The notes: generated by a model not told the origin, from the sequence alone. Counted from the stretch's first letter, positions 45,783 through 55,720 are shown. The stretch: DNA of 64,000 bases from Pseudomonas gozinkensis (GCF_014863585.1 NZ_CP062253.1:5269001-5333000); one strand, 5' to 3'. A program made the numbers and translations.

Positions 45783-47162
45783 ATGATTAAAGATCCCTTT
45801 GCAAGACTCGGCCTGGACCGCGAAGTCCTGACCGTCAGCCAGCTCAACGGCCGCGCGCGGGTGTTGCTCGAAGACGTGTTCAGCAACATCTGGGTCGAAG
45901 GCGAAATCTCCAACCTCGCCCGCCCGGCGTCCGGCCACGTGTACTTCACGCTCAAGGACAGCGGCGCGCAGGTGCGTTGCGCACTGTTCCGGCAGAACGC
46001 CGCTCGGGTGCGTCAGGCGCTGAAGGATGGCCTGGCGGTCAAGGTACGCGGCAAGGTCTCGCTGTTCGAAGGGCGTGGCGACTATCAGCTGATCCTCGAC
46101 ACCGTGGAGCCGGCCGGTGACGGCGCCCTGCGCCTGGCCTTCGATGCCTTGAAGGAAAAGCTCAGCGCCGAAGGCCTGTTCAGTGCCGAGCGCAAGGTGC
46201 CGCTGCCGGCGCATCCGCAGCGCATCGGCATCATCAGTTCGCCAACCGGCGCGGTGATCCGCGACATCATCAGCGTGTTCCGCCGTCGCGCGCCGCAAGT
46301 GCAACTGACGCTGATCCCGACCGCAGTGCAGGGCCGCGAGGCCACCGCACAGATCGTCCGCGCCCTGAAACTGGCGGATGCCCGTGGCTTCGACGCGCTG
46401 ATCCTGGCTCGCGGCGGCGGCTCGCTGGAAGACCTCTGGTGCTTCAACGAAGAGGCGGTGGCCCGGGCGGTGGATGCCTGCGTCACGCCGATCGTCAGTG
46501 CAGTCGGCCATGAAACCGATGTGTCGATCAGCGACTTCGTCGCTGACGTGCGCGCTCCGACGCCGTCCGCCGCTGCTGAACTGCTTGCCCCGGATTCCAG
46601 CCACCTGATCCGGCAGGTCGAAAGCCTGCATCGCCGGTTGGTGATGCGCATGCGTGACCGACTGATGCGTGATCGACTGCGCCTTGAAGGCATGACCCGC
46701 CGCCTGCGCCATCCCGGCGAGCGTCTGCGCCAGCAGGCACAGCGCCTGGATGACCTGGACATGCGCATGCGCCGCGCCTTCGAACGCCAGCTCAATACCC
46801 GCCGCGAACGCCTGATTCGTCTGGAAACCCGCCTCGCCGGGCAACATCCGGGACGCCAGCTGGCCCTGTTGCGCCAGCGTCTCGACAGCCTCGCCGAGCG
46901 CCTGCCACGCGCGATGAGCGAAGGCTTGAAACGCCGTCGCCTACAGTTGCAAAGCCAGATGCAGACCCTGCACGTGGTCAGCCCGCTGGCGACCCTCGGC
47001 CGTGGCTACAGCATTCTGCTGGATGAGCGCGGCAACGCGATTCGCAACGCCGCGCAGACCCAAACCGGCCAGCGCCTCAAGGCCAGACTGGGCGAAGGCG
47101 AACTGCAAGTGCGCGTCGAGGACAATCACCTGACGCCCGTCACCCTTTCTTTACTGGACTGA
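45783..47162 (+). CDS. xseA: Exodeoxyribonuclease VII large subunit
   Basis: The protein has 459 residues. It has an N-terminal OB fold (VEGEISNLARPASGHVYFTLKDSGAQVRCALF), then the catalytic core (RIGIISSPTGAVIRDIISVFRRRAP; ILARGGGSLEDLWCFNEEAVARAV; VGHETDVSISDFVADVRAPTPSAAAELL) and a long Arg-rich coiled coil. With XseB it degrades single-stranded DNA in repair. It starts 10 bp after the LysR gene. Confidence 0.95.
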   Translation: MIKDPFARLGLDREVLTVSQLNGRARVLLEDVFSNIWVEGEISNLARPASGHVYFTLKDSGAQVRCALFRQNAARVRQALKDGLAVKVRGKVSLFEGRGDYQLILDTVEPAGDGALRLAFDALKEKLSAEGLFSAERKVPLPAHPQRIGIISSPTGAVIRDIISVFRRRAPQVQLTLIPTAVQGREATAQIVRALKLADARGFDALILARGGGSLEDLWCFNEEAVARAVDACVTPIVSAVGHETDVSISDFVADVRAPTPSAAAELLAPDSSHLIRQVESLHRRLVMRMRDRLMRDRLRLEGMTRRLRHPGERLRQQAQRLDDLDMRMRRAFERQLNTRRERLIRLETRLAGQHPGRQLALLRQRLDSLAERLPRAMSEGLKRRRLQLQSQMQTLHVVSPLATLGRGYSILLDERGNAIRNAAQTQTGQRLKARLGEGELQVRVEDNHLTPVTLSLLD

Positions 47163-47165
47163 TCC

Positions 47166-47987
47166 ATGCCGCGTTTTCTTGCCCCGCTGCTGTTGCTGTG
47201 CCTGACCTTCAACGCCCACGCCGACAGTTACATCACCCGTCTGCTGAACAAACCGGTGCCGGGCGGCGTGGCCGTCGTCGATCTGGGCACCACCGCGCAA
47301 GCGCCGAAAGCCACGTATCAGGGCAAACCGGTGCTGGTGGTCAAGGAACAGAACAACTGGCTGGCGATTGTCGGCCTTCCGTTGACCGTCAAACCCGGTG
47401 TGCAACAGATCAGCAGTGGCGGCCGTAACCTCAACTTCAATGTCGGCAACAAGAAATACCCGGAACAGCACATCACCCTGAAGAACACTCAGCAGGTCAA
47501 TCCGAACCCGGCCAACCTCAAGCGCATCGAGGGCGAGTTGGCCGAACAGATCAAGGCCTATCGCAGTTTCAGCCCGAACACGCCGAGCAACCTGCTGCTG
47601 GACAAACCGGTCAACGGGCCGCTGTCGAGCAAGTTCGGCGTGCGCCGCTTCTTCAACGGTGAAGAGCGCAATCCGCACGCAGGTCTGGACTTCGCGGTGC
47701 CGGCCGGCACACCGATCAAGACCCCGGCGGCGGGCAAAGTGATCCTGATCGGCAACTACTTCTTCAATGGCAACACGGTGTTCGTCGACCACGGCCAAGG
47801 CTTCATCAGCATGTTCTGCCACATGTCGAAGATCGATGTGCAGAACGGCCAGCAACTGACGCGCGGCGCGGTGGTGGGCAAGGTAGGCGCCACAGGTCGC
47901 GCGACCGGACCGCACATGCACTGGAACGTCAGCCTGAATGATGCGCGAGTCGATCCGGCGATTTTCATTGGGGCTTTTCAGCCTTGA
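47166..47987 (+). CDS. M23-family peptidoglycan endopeptidase, LytM type
   Basis: This 273-residue secreted protein has a signal peptide (LLLLCLTFNAHA). The C-terminal ~120 residues carry the zinc site of M23 peptidases: HAGLDFAVPAGTPI (HxxxD), then GPHMHWNV (HxH), with a SMFCHMSKIDV loop. The N-terminal part is a beta domain (KPVLVVKEQNNWLAIVGLPLTVKPG). It cleaves or regulates cleavage of peptidoglycan cross-links in the periplasm. All metal ligands are present, so it should be active. It lies 4 bp after xseA. Confidence 0.88.
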   Translation: MPRFLAPLLLLCLTFNAHADSYITRLLNKPVPGGVAVVDLGTTAQAPKATYQGKPVLVVKEQNNWLAIVGLPLTVKPGVQQISSGGRNLNFNVGNKKYPEQHITLKNTQQVNPNPANLKRIEGELAEQIKAYRSFSPNTPSNLLLDKPVNGPLSSKFGVRRFFNGEERNPHAGLDFAVPAGTPIKTPAAGKVILIGNYFFNGNTVFVDHGQGFISMFCHMSKIDVQNGQQLTRGAVVGKVGATGRATGPHMHWNVSLNDARVDPAIFIGAFQP

Positions 47988-48010
47988 TTTGCCGGTGAGG
48001 CGACTGGCCT

Positions 48011-48037
48011 CATCACGAGCAGGCTCGCTCCCACAGG
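48011..48037. repeat. Single REP unit
   Basis: CATCACGAGCAGGCTCGCTC-type REP unit just downstream of the M23 peptidase gene. No partner was found nearby. Confidence 0.65.
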
Positions 48038-48151
48038 GATTGCGCACGACGAACGGACTGCGCAATCTCTGCAAACATTCACTTTGATTCAAAGAATAAA
48101 ATCTCGGAAAAAACCGCTTTCCGGGTATTCCTCTCAATTTTTTTCGACTGC

Positions 48152-48180
48152 TTGCCATCCTCATCCCTCGCGGTTAGGGT
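48152..48180 (+). promoter_or_regulatory. Putative leuA promoter
   Basis: TTGCCA (48152-48157), 17 bp and TAGGGT (48175-48180). The predicted start of transcription falls within a few bases of the leader-peptide ATG at 48188. Confidence 0.55.
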
Positions 48181-48187
48181 TGAAGGC

Positions 48188-48265
48188 ATGAAAACCTCTC
48201 ATACCCTCATTCAGCTTCGCCAGCACCGTAGTTTGTGCCTCGTCAGCGCACGACTGCCGGGCTGA
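48188..48265 (+). CDS. leuA leader peptide (attenuation peptide)
   Basis: This 25-codon ORF ends 89 bp before leuA. It contains five Leu codons (CTC, CTT, TTG, CTC, CTG), clustered around the core L-C-L-V, plus Ile and Val codons. That composition suits ribosome stalling when leucine is scarce. It begins [10 protein letters not shown] and ends with TGA. The following RNA contains a GGCCG…CGGCC hairpin near 48327 but no clear T-run terminator, so control may act on translation or by Rho. No good Shine-Dalgarno precedes the ATG. Confidence 0.65.
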   Translation: MKTSHTLIQLRQHRSLCLVSARLPG

Positions 48266-48354
48266 ATCGCTGCGCCTCGTCCCACGCTTTTCCAAGAACG
48301 TTCGTTCCACCGGCAGGCCGCCTCTTTTCGGCCCAGACAATAAGGAATTTCCCG

Positions 48355-50034
48355 ATGAGCATGCTCAAAGACCCGTCTTCGAAATACCGCGCGTTTCCTG
48401 TGATCAACCTGCCGGACCGCACCTGGCCGTCGAAAACCATCGATGCCGCGCCGATCTGGTGCAGCTCCGACCTGCGTGACGGCAACCAGTCGTTGATCGA
48501 GCCAATGGACGCGGTGAAAAAGCTGCGCTTCTGGAAAACCCTGGTGCAAGTGGGCGTGAAGGAAATCGAAGCCTCGTTCCCGGCCGCTTCGCAAACCGAC
48601 TTCGACTTCGTGCGCACTCTGATCGAAGACGGCCACATCCCGGACGACACCACCATCCAGGTGCTGACCCAGGGCCGTGAAGACTTGATCGAGCGCACCT
48701 TCGAATCCCTGCGCGGGGCGAAGAAAGCCATCGTTCACCTGTACAACGCCACCTCCCCTTCTTTCCGCCGCATCGTCTTCAATCAGGACAAGGACGGGAT
48801 CAAGGCCATCGCCGTGAATGCTGCCAAGCTGTTCGTCAAATACGCAGCCATGCAACCGGACACCGAGTGGACCTTCGAGTACTCGCCGGAAACCTTCAGT
48901 GCCACAGAGCTGGAATTCGCCAAGGAAGTCTGTGACGCGGTGATCGAGGTCTGGAACCCGACGCCTGAGCACAAGATCATCCTCAACCTGCCGGCCACTG
49001 TTGAATGCGCAACCCCGAACGTCTACGCCGACCAGATCGAGTGGTTCCACCGCAACATCAACCGTCGTGACAGCGTGATCATCAGCCTGCACACCCACAA
49101 CGACCGTGGCACCGGCGTGGCCGCCACCGAGCTGGGCCTGATGGCTGGCGCCGACCGCGTCGAAGGCTGCCTGTTCGGCAACGGCGAGCGTACCGGTAAC
49201 GTCGACCTCGTGACTGTGGCACTGAACATGTACACCCAGGGCCTCGACCCGCAACTGGACTTCTCCGACATCGACGGCGTGCGCAAAGTCGTCGAAGAGT
49301 GCAACCAGATCCAGGTTCACCCGCGTCACCCGTACGTCGGCGACCTGGTGCACACCGCGTTCTCGGGCTCCCACCAGGATGCGATCCGCAAGGGCTTCGC
49401 CCAGCAGAAATCCGACGCACTGTGGGAAGTACCGTACCTGCCGATCGACCCGGCCGACATCGGCCGCAGCTACGAGGCAGTGATCCGCGTCAACAGCCAG
49501 TCGGGCAAGGGCGGCATCGCCTACTTGCTGGAGCAGGAATACGGCATCAGCCTGCCACGTCGCATGCAGATCGAATTCAGCCAGGTCGTGCAGCGTGAAA
49601 CCGATCGCCTGGGCCTGGAGATGACCGCGCAGCAAATCCACGCGCTGCTGCACAGCGAATACCTGCAAGCCAACACCCCGTACGCGCTGGTCAGCCATCG
49701 CCTGCAGGAAGAAAACGGCAACAGCGCAGTCGAAGTGGAAGTGGCGAGCAAAGGTCAGGGCGAAACCAACCTGCACTGGCGCGGCAAGGGCAACGGCGCG
49801 CTGGAAGCGCTGGTGGCCGGTCTGCCGATTCCGGTGGAGATCATGGACTACAACGAACACGCCATCGGCGCGGGCACCAACGCCAAGGCGGCTGCCTACA
49901 TCGAATTGCGTGTGAACGGCGAACGTGCGGTGCACGGCGTGGGCATCGATGAAAACATCACCACTGCCAGCTTCAAGGCACTGTTCAGCGCGCTGAACCG
50001 CTCCCTGAGCCAGCCGGAAGCGAAAGCGGCGTAA
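48355..50034 (+). CDS. leuA: 2-isopropylmalate synthase
   Basis: This 559-residue enzyme condenses acetyl-CoA with 2-ketoisovalerate, the first committed step to leucine. ATG 48355 has AAGGA at 8 bases; the frame start at 48235 lies inside the leader peptide and is rejected. The TIM-barrel motif is [20 protein letters not shown] with metal ligands HTHNDRGTG. The C-terminal LeuA regulatory domain (leucine feedback) starts near residue 440. The length and sequence are those of the long form of the enzyme. Confidence 0.95.
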   Translation: MSMLKDPSSKYRAFPVINLPDRTWPSKTIDAAPIWCSSDLRDGNQSLIEPMDAVKKLRFWKTLVQVGVKEIEASFPAASQTDFDFVRTLIEDGHIPDDTTIQVLTQGREDLIERTFESLRGAKKAIVHLYNATSPSFRRIVFNQDKDGIKAIAVNAAKLFVKYAAMQPDTEWTFEYSPETFSATELEFAKEVCDAVIEVWNPTPEHKIILNLPATVECATPNVYADQIEWFHRNINRRDSVIISLHTHNDRGTGVAATELGLMAGADRVEGCLFGNGERTGNVDLVTVALNMYTQGLDPQLDFSDIDGVRKVVEECNQIQVHPRHPYVGDLVHTAFSGSHQDAIRKGFAQQKSDALWEVPYLPIDPADIGRSYEAVIRVNSQSGKGGIAYLLEQEYGISLPRRMQIEFSQVVQRETDRLGLEMTAQQIHALLHSEYLQANTPYALVSHRLQEENGNSAVEVEVASKGQGETNLHWRGKGNGALEALVAGLPIPVEIMDYNEHAIGAGTNAKAAAYIELRVNGERAVHGVGIDENITTASFKALFSALNRSLSQPEAKAA

Positions 50035-50050
50035 CTGACCGCTGCAATGC

Positions 50051-50086
50051 AAAAGGCCCCGGAGTGCGAACTCCGGGGCCTTTTTT
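50051..50086 (+). terminator. Rho-independent terminator of leuA
   Basis: AAGGCCCCGGAG-N6-CTCCGGGGCCTT followed by TTTT, with A bases on the opposite side. Confidence 0.92.
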
Positions 50087-50121
50087 ATGCCTGCTGGCGT
50101 TATGTTGCCTGAACTAGCCTC

Positions 50122-50209
50122 TTCGCGGGCAAGTCCGCTCCCACAGGGTTTTCTGGTGTTCATGACATTGAGTACACACCGGTCTCTGTGGGAGCGGGCT
50201 TGCCCGCGA
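50122..50209. repeat. REP pair between leuA and the amidase gene
   Basis: Opposed units TTCGCGGGCAAGTCCGCTCC (50122) and TGTGGGAGCGGGCTTGCCCG (50187) form a third REP variant in the window. Confidence 0.85.
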
Positions 50210-50236
50210 TGGGGCCCGCACAAACTACGCAAAAAC

Positions 50237-51028
50237 TCAGGTGAACTCGAAGGTGTCCGCATCCAGATTAGCCGGGAACCGCTCCCGATAAGCCGCCAGC
50301 GAAGCCGCTTCCAGAACCACCTTGAACACCCCGTCCGCCTCCCCTGCCGCCAGCAAGGTCTCGCCCTGGAAATCCAGCACCTGACTGTCACCGGTGTAGG
50401 CAAAGCCCTTGCCATCGGTGCCAACCCGGTTGACCGCCGCCACATAGCACAGGTTTTCGATCGCCCGGGCCGGCAGCAACCGATTCCAGTGCTGACGCCG
50501 CGCACCCGGCCAGTTGGCGGTGTACAGCAGCAGATCGGTGTCCTGAGCGTCGCGACTCCACACCGGAAAGCGCAAGTCGTAGCAAATCAACGGCCGCACT
50601 CGCCAGCCCTTGAGTTCGAACTGCACCTGGCGTTCGCCGGGGGTGTAGTGGTTGTGCTCACCGGCCATGCGGAACAGGTGGCGCTTGTCGTAATGCAGCA
50701 CTTCCCCGTCCGGTCGCGCCCACAACAAACGGTTGCGGTGACTGCCGTCGGCGGCCTGAATGATAACGCTGCCAGTGACGACTGCATTCAGTTTCGCCGC
50801 CTGGGCACGCAACCATTTGCTGGTCGGACCGTTTTCGGCTTCGGCCAGGGTTTCAGACTCCATGGAGAATCCGGTGGTGAACATCTCCGGCAGGATGATC
50901 AGATCCGCACCGCGCGCCTGCTCCAGCAAGGCGTCGAAATGCTCGAGGTTGGCCTGACGATCATGCCAGGCCAGACTGGTCTGGATCAGCGCCAGATTGA
51001 GATCGGGCAACGCACTCAGATCACGCAT
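50237..51028 (-). CDS. Carbon-nitrogen hydrolase, probable omega-amidase (YafV-like)
   Basis: This 263-residue nitrilase-superfamily enzyme has an intact catalytic triad Glu48 (LPEMF), Lys115 (YDKRHLF) and Cys149 (ICYDLRFP). The MFTTGFSM and YTANWPGARRQHW segments are characteristic of the YafV/Nit2-like omega-amidases, which hydrolyse 2-oxoglutaramate or 2-oxosuccinamate. The gene overlaps the upstream aminotransferase by 13 bp. This supports a joint pathway: the transaminase makes the 2-oxo amide from glutamine and the amidase drives it to 2-oxoglutarate. Confidence 0.85.
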   Translation of the reverse strand: MRDLSALPDLNLALIQTSLAWHDRQANLEHFDALLEQARGADLIILPEMFTTGFSMESETLAEAENGPTSKWLRAQAAKLNAVVTGSVIIQAADGSHRNRLLWARPDGEVLHYDKRHLFRMAGEHNHYTPGERQVQFELKGWRVRPLICYDLRFPVWSRDAQDTDLLLYTANWPGARRQHWNRLLPARAIENLCYVAAVNRVGTDGKGFAYTGDSQVLDFQGETLLAAGEADGVFKVVLEAASLAAYRERFPANLDADTFEFT

Positions 51029-52164
51029 AGTTTGGCCGCCGCTTCCCGCAGCGTCTCCTCACGTTTGGCAAAGCACAGGCGCACCAGGCGCTGGCCTTCG
51101 GGTGGATTCTGGTAGAACACCGACACCGGAATACTCGCCACGCCGTGCTCGCGGGTCATCCACATCGCCATCTCGACATCGTTCAGGTCAGGGCGAATCT
51201 GCGAGTAATCGACCAACTGGAAATAGGTGCCGGTGACACGGGTGAAACTGAATCGCGACGGCGCCAGCAGATCACAGAACAGATCGCGCTTGGCCTGATA
51301 GAAGCCCGGCAGCTCTTCGACGTGTTCCGGGTGCTCGGCCATGTAATCGGCCAAAGCGAACTGCAACGGTGTCACGCCACAGAAGCTGACGTACTGATGC
51401 ACCTTGCGCAGCTCCGCCGTCAGGGCCGGCGGCGCCACGACGTAGCCGGTTTTCCAGCCGGTGACGTGATAGGTCTTGCCGAACGAGCTGACCACGAAGG
51501 CGCGCTGATACAGCTCTTCATGGGCCAGCACGCTGACGTGCGGCACGCCGTCGAATACCAGGTGTTCGTAGACTTCGTCGCTGATCACATAAATGTCGCG
51601 GTCGCGGATCAAAGCCGCCAGCTGATCCAGCTCGGCGCGGCTGATCAATGCACCACTCGGGTTGTGCGGAGTGTTGAGGATGATCATCCGCGTGCGCGGG
51701 CTCAGGGCTGCGCTGAGTTTGTCGAAGTCGATGGAGAAATCGTTGAGGCCCAACTGCACATGCACGCAGCGACCCCCGGCCAGTTCCACCGCCGGCTCAT
51801 AGCTGTCGTAAGCCGGGTCGAACACGATGACTTCGTCGCCACTGTGGATAACCGCCTGGATGGCGCAGAAGATTGCCTGGGTCGCGCCGGGGGTCACGGT
51901 TACTTCGGTATCGGCATCGACACTGGCGCCGTAACTGCGGGCGATTTTCGCCGCGATCTGCTGGCGCAGCGCTGGCAGGCCGGTCATGGGCGAATACTGG
52001 TTATGACCGCTGGCGATGTGTCGACCGACCGCGTCGCGCAATGCCTGCGGGCCGTCGAAATCGGGAAAACCCTGGGAAAGGTTGATCGCTCCGGTCTGCG
52101 CCGCGAGCTGAGACATCTGCGTGAAAATAGTGATGCCGACATTCGGCAGCTTGCTGGTGATCAT
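51016..52164 (-). CDS. PLP-dependent methionine/glutamine aminotransferase (YbdL-like)
   Basis: This 382-residue fold-type I aminotransferase starts at 52164 (MITSKLPNVGITIFTQMSQLA), a typical YbdL/kynurenine aminotransferase start. The PLP lysine is Lys230 in SSFGKTYHVTG and Asp196 pairs with the pyridine nitrogen. NTPHNPSGA and the final arginine region (RLCFAKREETL) fit the family. It probably transaminates methionine or 4-methylthio-2-oxobutyrate with glutamine. Overlap with the omega-amidase gene points to closure of methionine salvage; the exact substrate is inferred. Confidence 0.85.
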   Translation of the reverse strand: MITSKLPNVGITIFTQMSQLAAQTGAINLSQGFPDFDGPQALRDAVGRHIASGHNQYSPMTGLPALRQQIAAKIARSYGASVDADTEVTVTPGATQAIFCAIQAVIHSGDEVIVFDPAYDSYEPAVELAGGRCVHVQLGLNDFSIDFDKLSAALSPRTRMIILNTPHNPSGALISRAELDQLAALIRDRDIYVISDEVYEHLVFDGVPHVSVLAHEELYQRAFVVSSFGKTYHVTGWKTGYVVAPPALTAELRKVHQYVSFCGVTPLQFALADYMAEHPEHVEELPGFYQAKRDLFCDLLAPSRFSFTRVTGTYFQLVDYSQIRPDLNDVEMAMWMTREHGVASIPVSVFYQNPPEGQRLVRLCFAKREETLREAAAKLCVI

Positions 52165-52236
52165 CGGGGTTCCCTGCTCTGCCCCGGCTCTGACGACGGC
52201 GCGGGAGAGCCCGAGGATAGCCCATCCGGCGCCCAT

Positions 52237-52263
52237 AAAAAAAGGGCGCCAAACGGCGCCCCT
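52237..52263 (-). terminator. Rho-independent terminator of der
   Basis: Minus strand GGGCGCC-GTTT-GGCGCCC followed by seven T, 21 bp beyond the der stop. Confidence 0.9.
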
Positions 52264-52283
52264 TCTCTGTGTTCGCAACGACC

Positions 52284-53756
52284 TTACTTCTTGTCGCGGC
52301 GCTTCTTGCTGGCCTTCTTGTTGTGCGACATCAAGCGACGCTTCTTGTTGACCTGGCGGTCGGTCAGCGTGTTCTTGTTGCCTTCGTACGGGTTCTCGCC
52401 GCCCTTGAACTCGATACGGATCGGTGTACCGACCAGTTTGAGCACACGGCGGTAAGTGTTTTCCAGATAGCGCACGTACGACTTCGGCACTTTCTCGATC
52501 TGGTTGCCGTGGATCACGATGATCGGCGGGTTCGCACCACCCAGGTGAGCGTAACGCAACTTGATCCGGCGGCTGTTGACCATCGGCGGCTGGTGCTCGC
52601 TGACCGCGTCTTCGAGAATCTGCGTCAGGCGGCTGGTCGGCCAGCGGGTGACCGCGGACTTGAACGAGTTCTGGACCGAGGCGTAGAGGTTGCCCACGCC
52701 AGTACCGTGCAGTGCCGAGATGAAGTGGATGTCGGCGAAGTCAACGAAGAACAACCGACGCTGCAACTCGACCTTCACGAAGTCGCGCTCGCTTGGCGTC
52801 ATGCCATCCCACTTGTTGATCGCGATCACCAGCGCGCGACCTGCTTCAAGGGCGAAGCCCAGCAGGTTGAGGTCGTGATCGACCACGCCTTCACGGGCGT
52901 CCATCACGAAGATCACCACGTTGGCGTCTTTGATCGCCTGCAGGGTTTTGACCACGGAGAACTTTTCGACTTCTTCGTGGATCTTGCCGCGCTTGCGCAC
53001 ACCGGCGGTGTCGATCAGCGTGTACTTCTCGTCGTTACGCTCGAACGGGATGTAGATGCTGTCGCGGGTGGTGCCGGGCTGGTCGTAGACGATAACCCGG
53101 TCTTCACCGAGCATGCGGTTGACCAGGGTCGACTTGCCGACGTTCGGACGGCCGATAATGGCGATCTTGATCCCGTCTTTTTCGCTCGGGCCAGGAATGC
53201 GCTTGGCTTCCTCGCCTTCGGCGACCACTTCTTCCTCTTCACCTTCGGCCGGCTCGTCATCATCGCGCGGGAAATCGCTCAGGGCGGCTTCCAGCAATTG
53301 CGTGATGCCGCGACCGTGGGCACCGGCGATCGGGATCGCGTGGCCCATGCCCAACGGGGCGAATTCGGCGCGGGCCATTTCCGGGTCGATGTTGTCGACC
53401 TTGTTGGCAACCACGTGGGAACGCTTGTTACGTTTGCGCAAGTGTTCGGCGATCATCTGGTCGGCGGCGGTGAAACCGGCCTTGGCATCTACCAGGAACA
53501 GAACGACATCCGCTTCTTCGATGGCCAGCAGCGACTGCTCGGCCATTTTTTCGTCCATACCATGCTCGTCACCGGAGATACCGCCGGTGTCGATCAGAAT
53601 GTAGGAACGCCCTTGCCACTTGGCCTCACCGTACTGGCGATCACGGGTCAGACCGGACAAGTCGCCGACGATGGCGTCGCGAGTCCTGGTCAGGCGGTTG
53701 AACAAGGTGGACTTGCCGACGTTCGGTCGGCCCACCAGGGCGATTACGGGAACCAT
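52284..53756 (-). CDS. der: Ribosome biogenesis GTPase Der
   Basis: This 490-residue protein has two tandem GTPase domains. Domain 1 has GRPNVGKST at residue ~9 and the DTGG switch; domain 2 has [14 protein letters not shown] and [11 protein letters not shown]-terminal KH-like domain and Lys/Arg-rich tail follow. An acidic linker ([12 protein letters not shown]) separates the domains. It is essential for 50S subunit maturation. I start at 53756 ([10 protein letters not shown]), as the four extra residues upstream are not conserved in the family. Confidence 0.96.
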   Translation of the reverse strand: MVPVIALVGRPNVGKSTLFNRLTRTRDAIVGDLSGLTRDRQYGEAKWQGRSYILIDTGGISGDEHGMDEKMAEQSLLAIEEADVVLFLVDAKAGFTAADQMIAEHLRKRNKRSHVVANKVDNIDPEMARAEFAPLGMGHAIPIAGAHGRGITQLLEAALSDFPRDDDEPAEGEEEEVVAEGEEAKRIPGPSEKDGIKIAIIGRPNVGKSTLVNRMLGEDRVIVYDQPGTTRDSIYIPFERNDEKYTLIDTAGVRKRGKIHEEVEKFSVVKTLQAIKDANVVIFVMDAREGVVDHDLNLLGFALEAGRALVIAINKWDGMTPSERDFVKVELQRRLFFVDFADIHFISALHGTGVGNLYASVQNSFKSAVTRWPTSRLTQILEDAVSEHQPPMVNSRRIKLRYAHLGGANPPIIVIHGNQIEKVPKSYVRYLENTYRRVLKLVGTPIRIEFKGGENPYEGNKNTLTDRQVNKKRRLMSHNKKASKKRRDKK

Positions 53757-53781
53757 GCGGCTCTCCACTTCGTTATTTCAG

Positions 53782-53812
53782 AAAATACAAAAGCCGCTGC
53801 GAGGCAGCGGCT
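53782..53812 (-). terminator. Terminator after bamB
   Basis: Minus strand AGCCGCTGC-CTC-GCAGCGGCT followed by TTTTGTATTTT, between bamB and der. It implies der has its own promoter. Confidence 0.8.
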
Positions 53813-53893
53813 GGTGCTCGGGGCAACACCCGTGGGTGCTGCAAACCCTGCAGAAGCAAGGCCGCCTGGGGGAATTAACCCCAAGCATAGTTG

Positions 53894-55045
53894 TTACTTG
53901 ATGGTCAGGGCTTCCAGTTTGCCGCTGTTGCCATACACATAAATCGTGTCACCCACCACCAGCGGACGGGCACGCAGGCCGTCGCTGTCGATGCGCTCGC
54001 GGCCGACGAAACGACCGTCCACCTGACTCAGCAGGTGCAGGTAACCTTCCAGGTCACCGACTGCAACGTAGCTGGAGAACACTTCCGGCGCCGACAGTTG
54101 ACGACGGGCCAGCGAGTCGTTGCTCCACAGTGCTGTGGTGGAACGCTCGTCGACGCCTTCAACAGTGCCCGACGACAGGCTTACGTAGACGTTGCCGAAA
54201 CCCTGGGCAACACCGGCGTAGCTGGACGCGTCGCGCTGCCAGAGTTGACGACCGCTTTCCAGATCCAGTGCCGCAACGCGACCCTGATAGCTGGCAACGT
54301 ACAGGGTACCGCCGGACAGCAGCAGACCGCCGTCGATGTCGACCACGCGCTCCAGTTCCGAACGACCTTGTGGAATCGCGATCCGCTGTTCCCAGACCGG
54401 CACGCCGTTGGAAATGTCGAGAGCGACCACTTTACCGGTCGACAGGCCAGCCACCGCGAGGCGGTTGGTGACGATCGGTGCGCTGGTGCCGCGCAGGGTC
54501 AGTACGGCCGGAGTGCTGTCATACACCCAACGCTGGTTGCCGGTGGACGCGTCCAGACCGATCAGACGATCGTCCTGGGTCTGTACCACCACCACGTCAC
54601 CGTTGTTGGCCGGTGGCGCGAGGACTTCGCTGTTGACGCGCGAGCGCCACTTTTCTTCACCGTTGATGGCGTCGAGGGCAACGACTTCACCGCGCAGGGT
54701 GCCGACCATGACCAGACCGTAACCCACGCCAACGGCGCCGGACACAGGCAGTTCAAGGTCTTTCTTCCATTTCACGTCGCCATTGCCGCGATCCAGGCCC
54801 ATCACGATACCGGTCACGTCGGCCGCGTAGATGGTGTCACCGTCGATCGCCGGCACCAGCATGTTGTACGTTTCGCCCTGACCGTCACCGATCGAACGGC
54901 TCCACTGCTTGTGCAGGACCACTTCTTCTTTGAAGTCGGTCAGCTCGGCCGGTGGCAGTTCTTTTTTGCTGTTGCTGCTGCAACCCGCGGCCAGAATGGC
55001 CAGAGCCAGCAATGCTGCATGCTTCCAACGGATCACGTCACGCAT
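53894..55045 (-). CDS. bamB: Outer membrane assembly lipoprotein BamB
   Basis: This 383-residue lipoprotein has lipobox L-A-A-G-C near residue 22 (LALAILAAGCSS). The body is an eight-bladed propeller built from repeats such as GEVVALDAINGEEKWRSRV and GRVAALDLESGRQLWQRD. It assists BamA in inserting beta-barrel proteins. I start at 55045; the longer frame overlaps the TPR gene in another phase. It overlaps yfgM by 8 bp and lies in the order yfgM-bamB-der usual for gammaproteobacteria. Confidence 0.95.
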   Translation of the reverse strand: MRDVIRWKHAALLALAILAAGCSSNSKKELPPAELTDFKEEVVLHKQWSRSIGDGQGETYNMLVPAIDGDTIYAADVTGIVMGLDRGNGDVKWKKDLELPVSGAVGVGYGLVMVGTLRGEVVALDAINGEEKWRSRVNSEVLAPPANNGDVVVVQTQDDRLIGLDASTGNQRWVYDSTPAVLTLRGTSAPIVTNRLAVAGLSTGKVVALDISNGVPVWEQRIAIPQGRSELERVVDIDGGLLLSGGTLYVASYQGRVAALDLESGRQLWQRDASSYAGVAQGFGNVYVSLSSGTVEGVDERSTTALWSNDSLARRQLSAPEVFSSYVAVGDLEGYLHLLSQVDGRFVGRERIDSDGLRARPLVVGDTIYVYGNSGKLEALTIK

Positions 55046-55679
55046 CCCCTTTGGCCAGGTCGTCCAGCTTGATTTGAAGGCCACCGACCGCCGCTTCATC
55101 CGACAGTGCCGCCTTGGCTTTTTGATACGCCGCGTTCGCTTCGTCGGTACGGCCCAGCTGTACCAGCAGGTCGCCCTTGAGTTCTTCGCGAGTGGCCAGG
55201 AACGACTTGTCGGCATCGCCTTCGAGCAGTTTCAGGGCTTCGTCGGCCTTGTTCTGTGCGCCCAGTACCTGCGCCAGACGCTGACGGGCGATTTCGCCCA
55301 GCGCCGGGTTGGCCGGTTTGGCAACGATGGCCTTCAGTTCGGTCGCCGCGTCATCCAGCTTGCCGCTGTCGACCGCTACCTTGGCCACGAACAGGCTGCC
55401 GTACTGCGCGTAGGCAGAGCCGCCGAATTCGCTGTTGAGCTTGCCGGCCAGGTCCGCAACGCGCGCGGCGTCAGGCTTGCCGTCCGGGGTCAGCGTGGTT
55501 TCCAGCAATTGCTGATAGAGCACCGAGGCGCCTTGCGACTGGTTGCTCTGATACTTGTGAAAAGCCTGCCAGCCGAACACGATGACCAGCGCCAACAGGC
55601 CGCCGGTGACCAGAGGTTTGCCGTTGCGTGTCCACCAGTCCTTCAAATCCGCCAACTGTTCGTCTTCGGTACTCGACAC
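55038..55679 (-). CDS. yfgM: Ancillary SecYEG translocon subunit YfgM (TPR protein)
   Basis: The protein has 213 residues. It has a short cytoplasmic start with EDEQLADLKDWWTRNGKPL, one transmembrane helix (residues ~24-42), then periplasmic TPR-like helices (ALGEIARQRLAQVLGAQNKADEALKLLE). YfgM partners with PpiD at the translocon and links to periplasmic folding. Position between hisS and bamB is conserved. Confidence 0.88.
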   Translation of the reverse strand: MSSTEDEQLADLKDWWTRNGKPLVTGGLLALVIVFGWQAFHKYQSNQSQGASVLYQQLLETTLTPDGKPDAARVADLAGKLNSEFGGSAYAQYGSLFVAKVAVDSGKLDDAATELKAIVAKPANPALGEIARQRLAQVLGAQNKADEALKLLEGDADKSFLATREELKGDLLVQLGRTDEANAAYQKAKAALSDEAAVGGLQIKLDDLAKGDA

Positions 55680-55720
55680 CCCAATACTCCTTAATCGCTA
55701 AATCGGCTGTTTAGACAGCT

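Noticed and set aside
52269..53942. Long plus-strand frame over der, and similar frames over guaA, guaB and hscA
   Set aside because: Shadows of essential conserved genes, with valine/alanine/histidine-rich, domainless translations.
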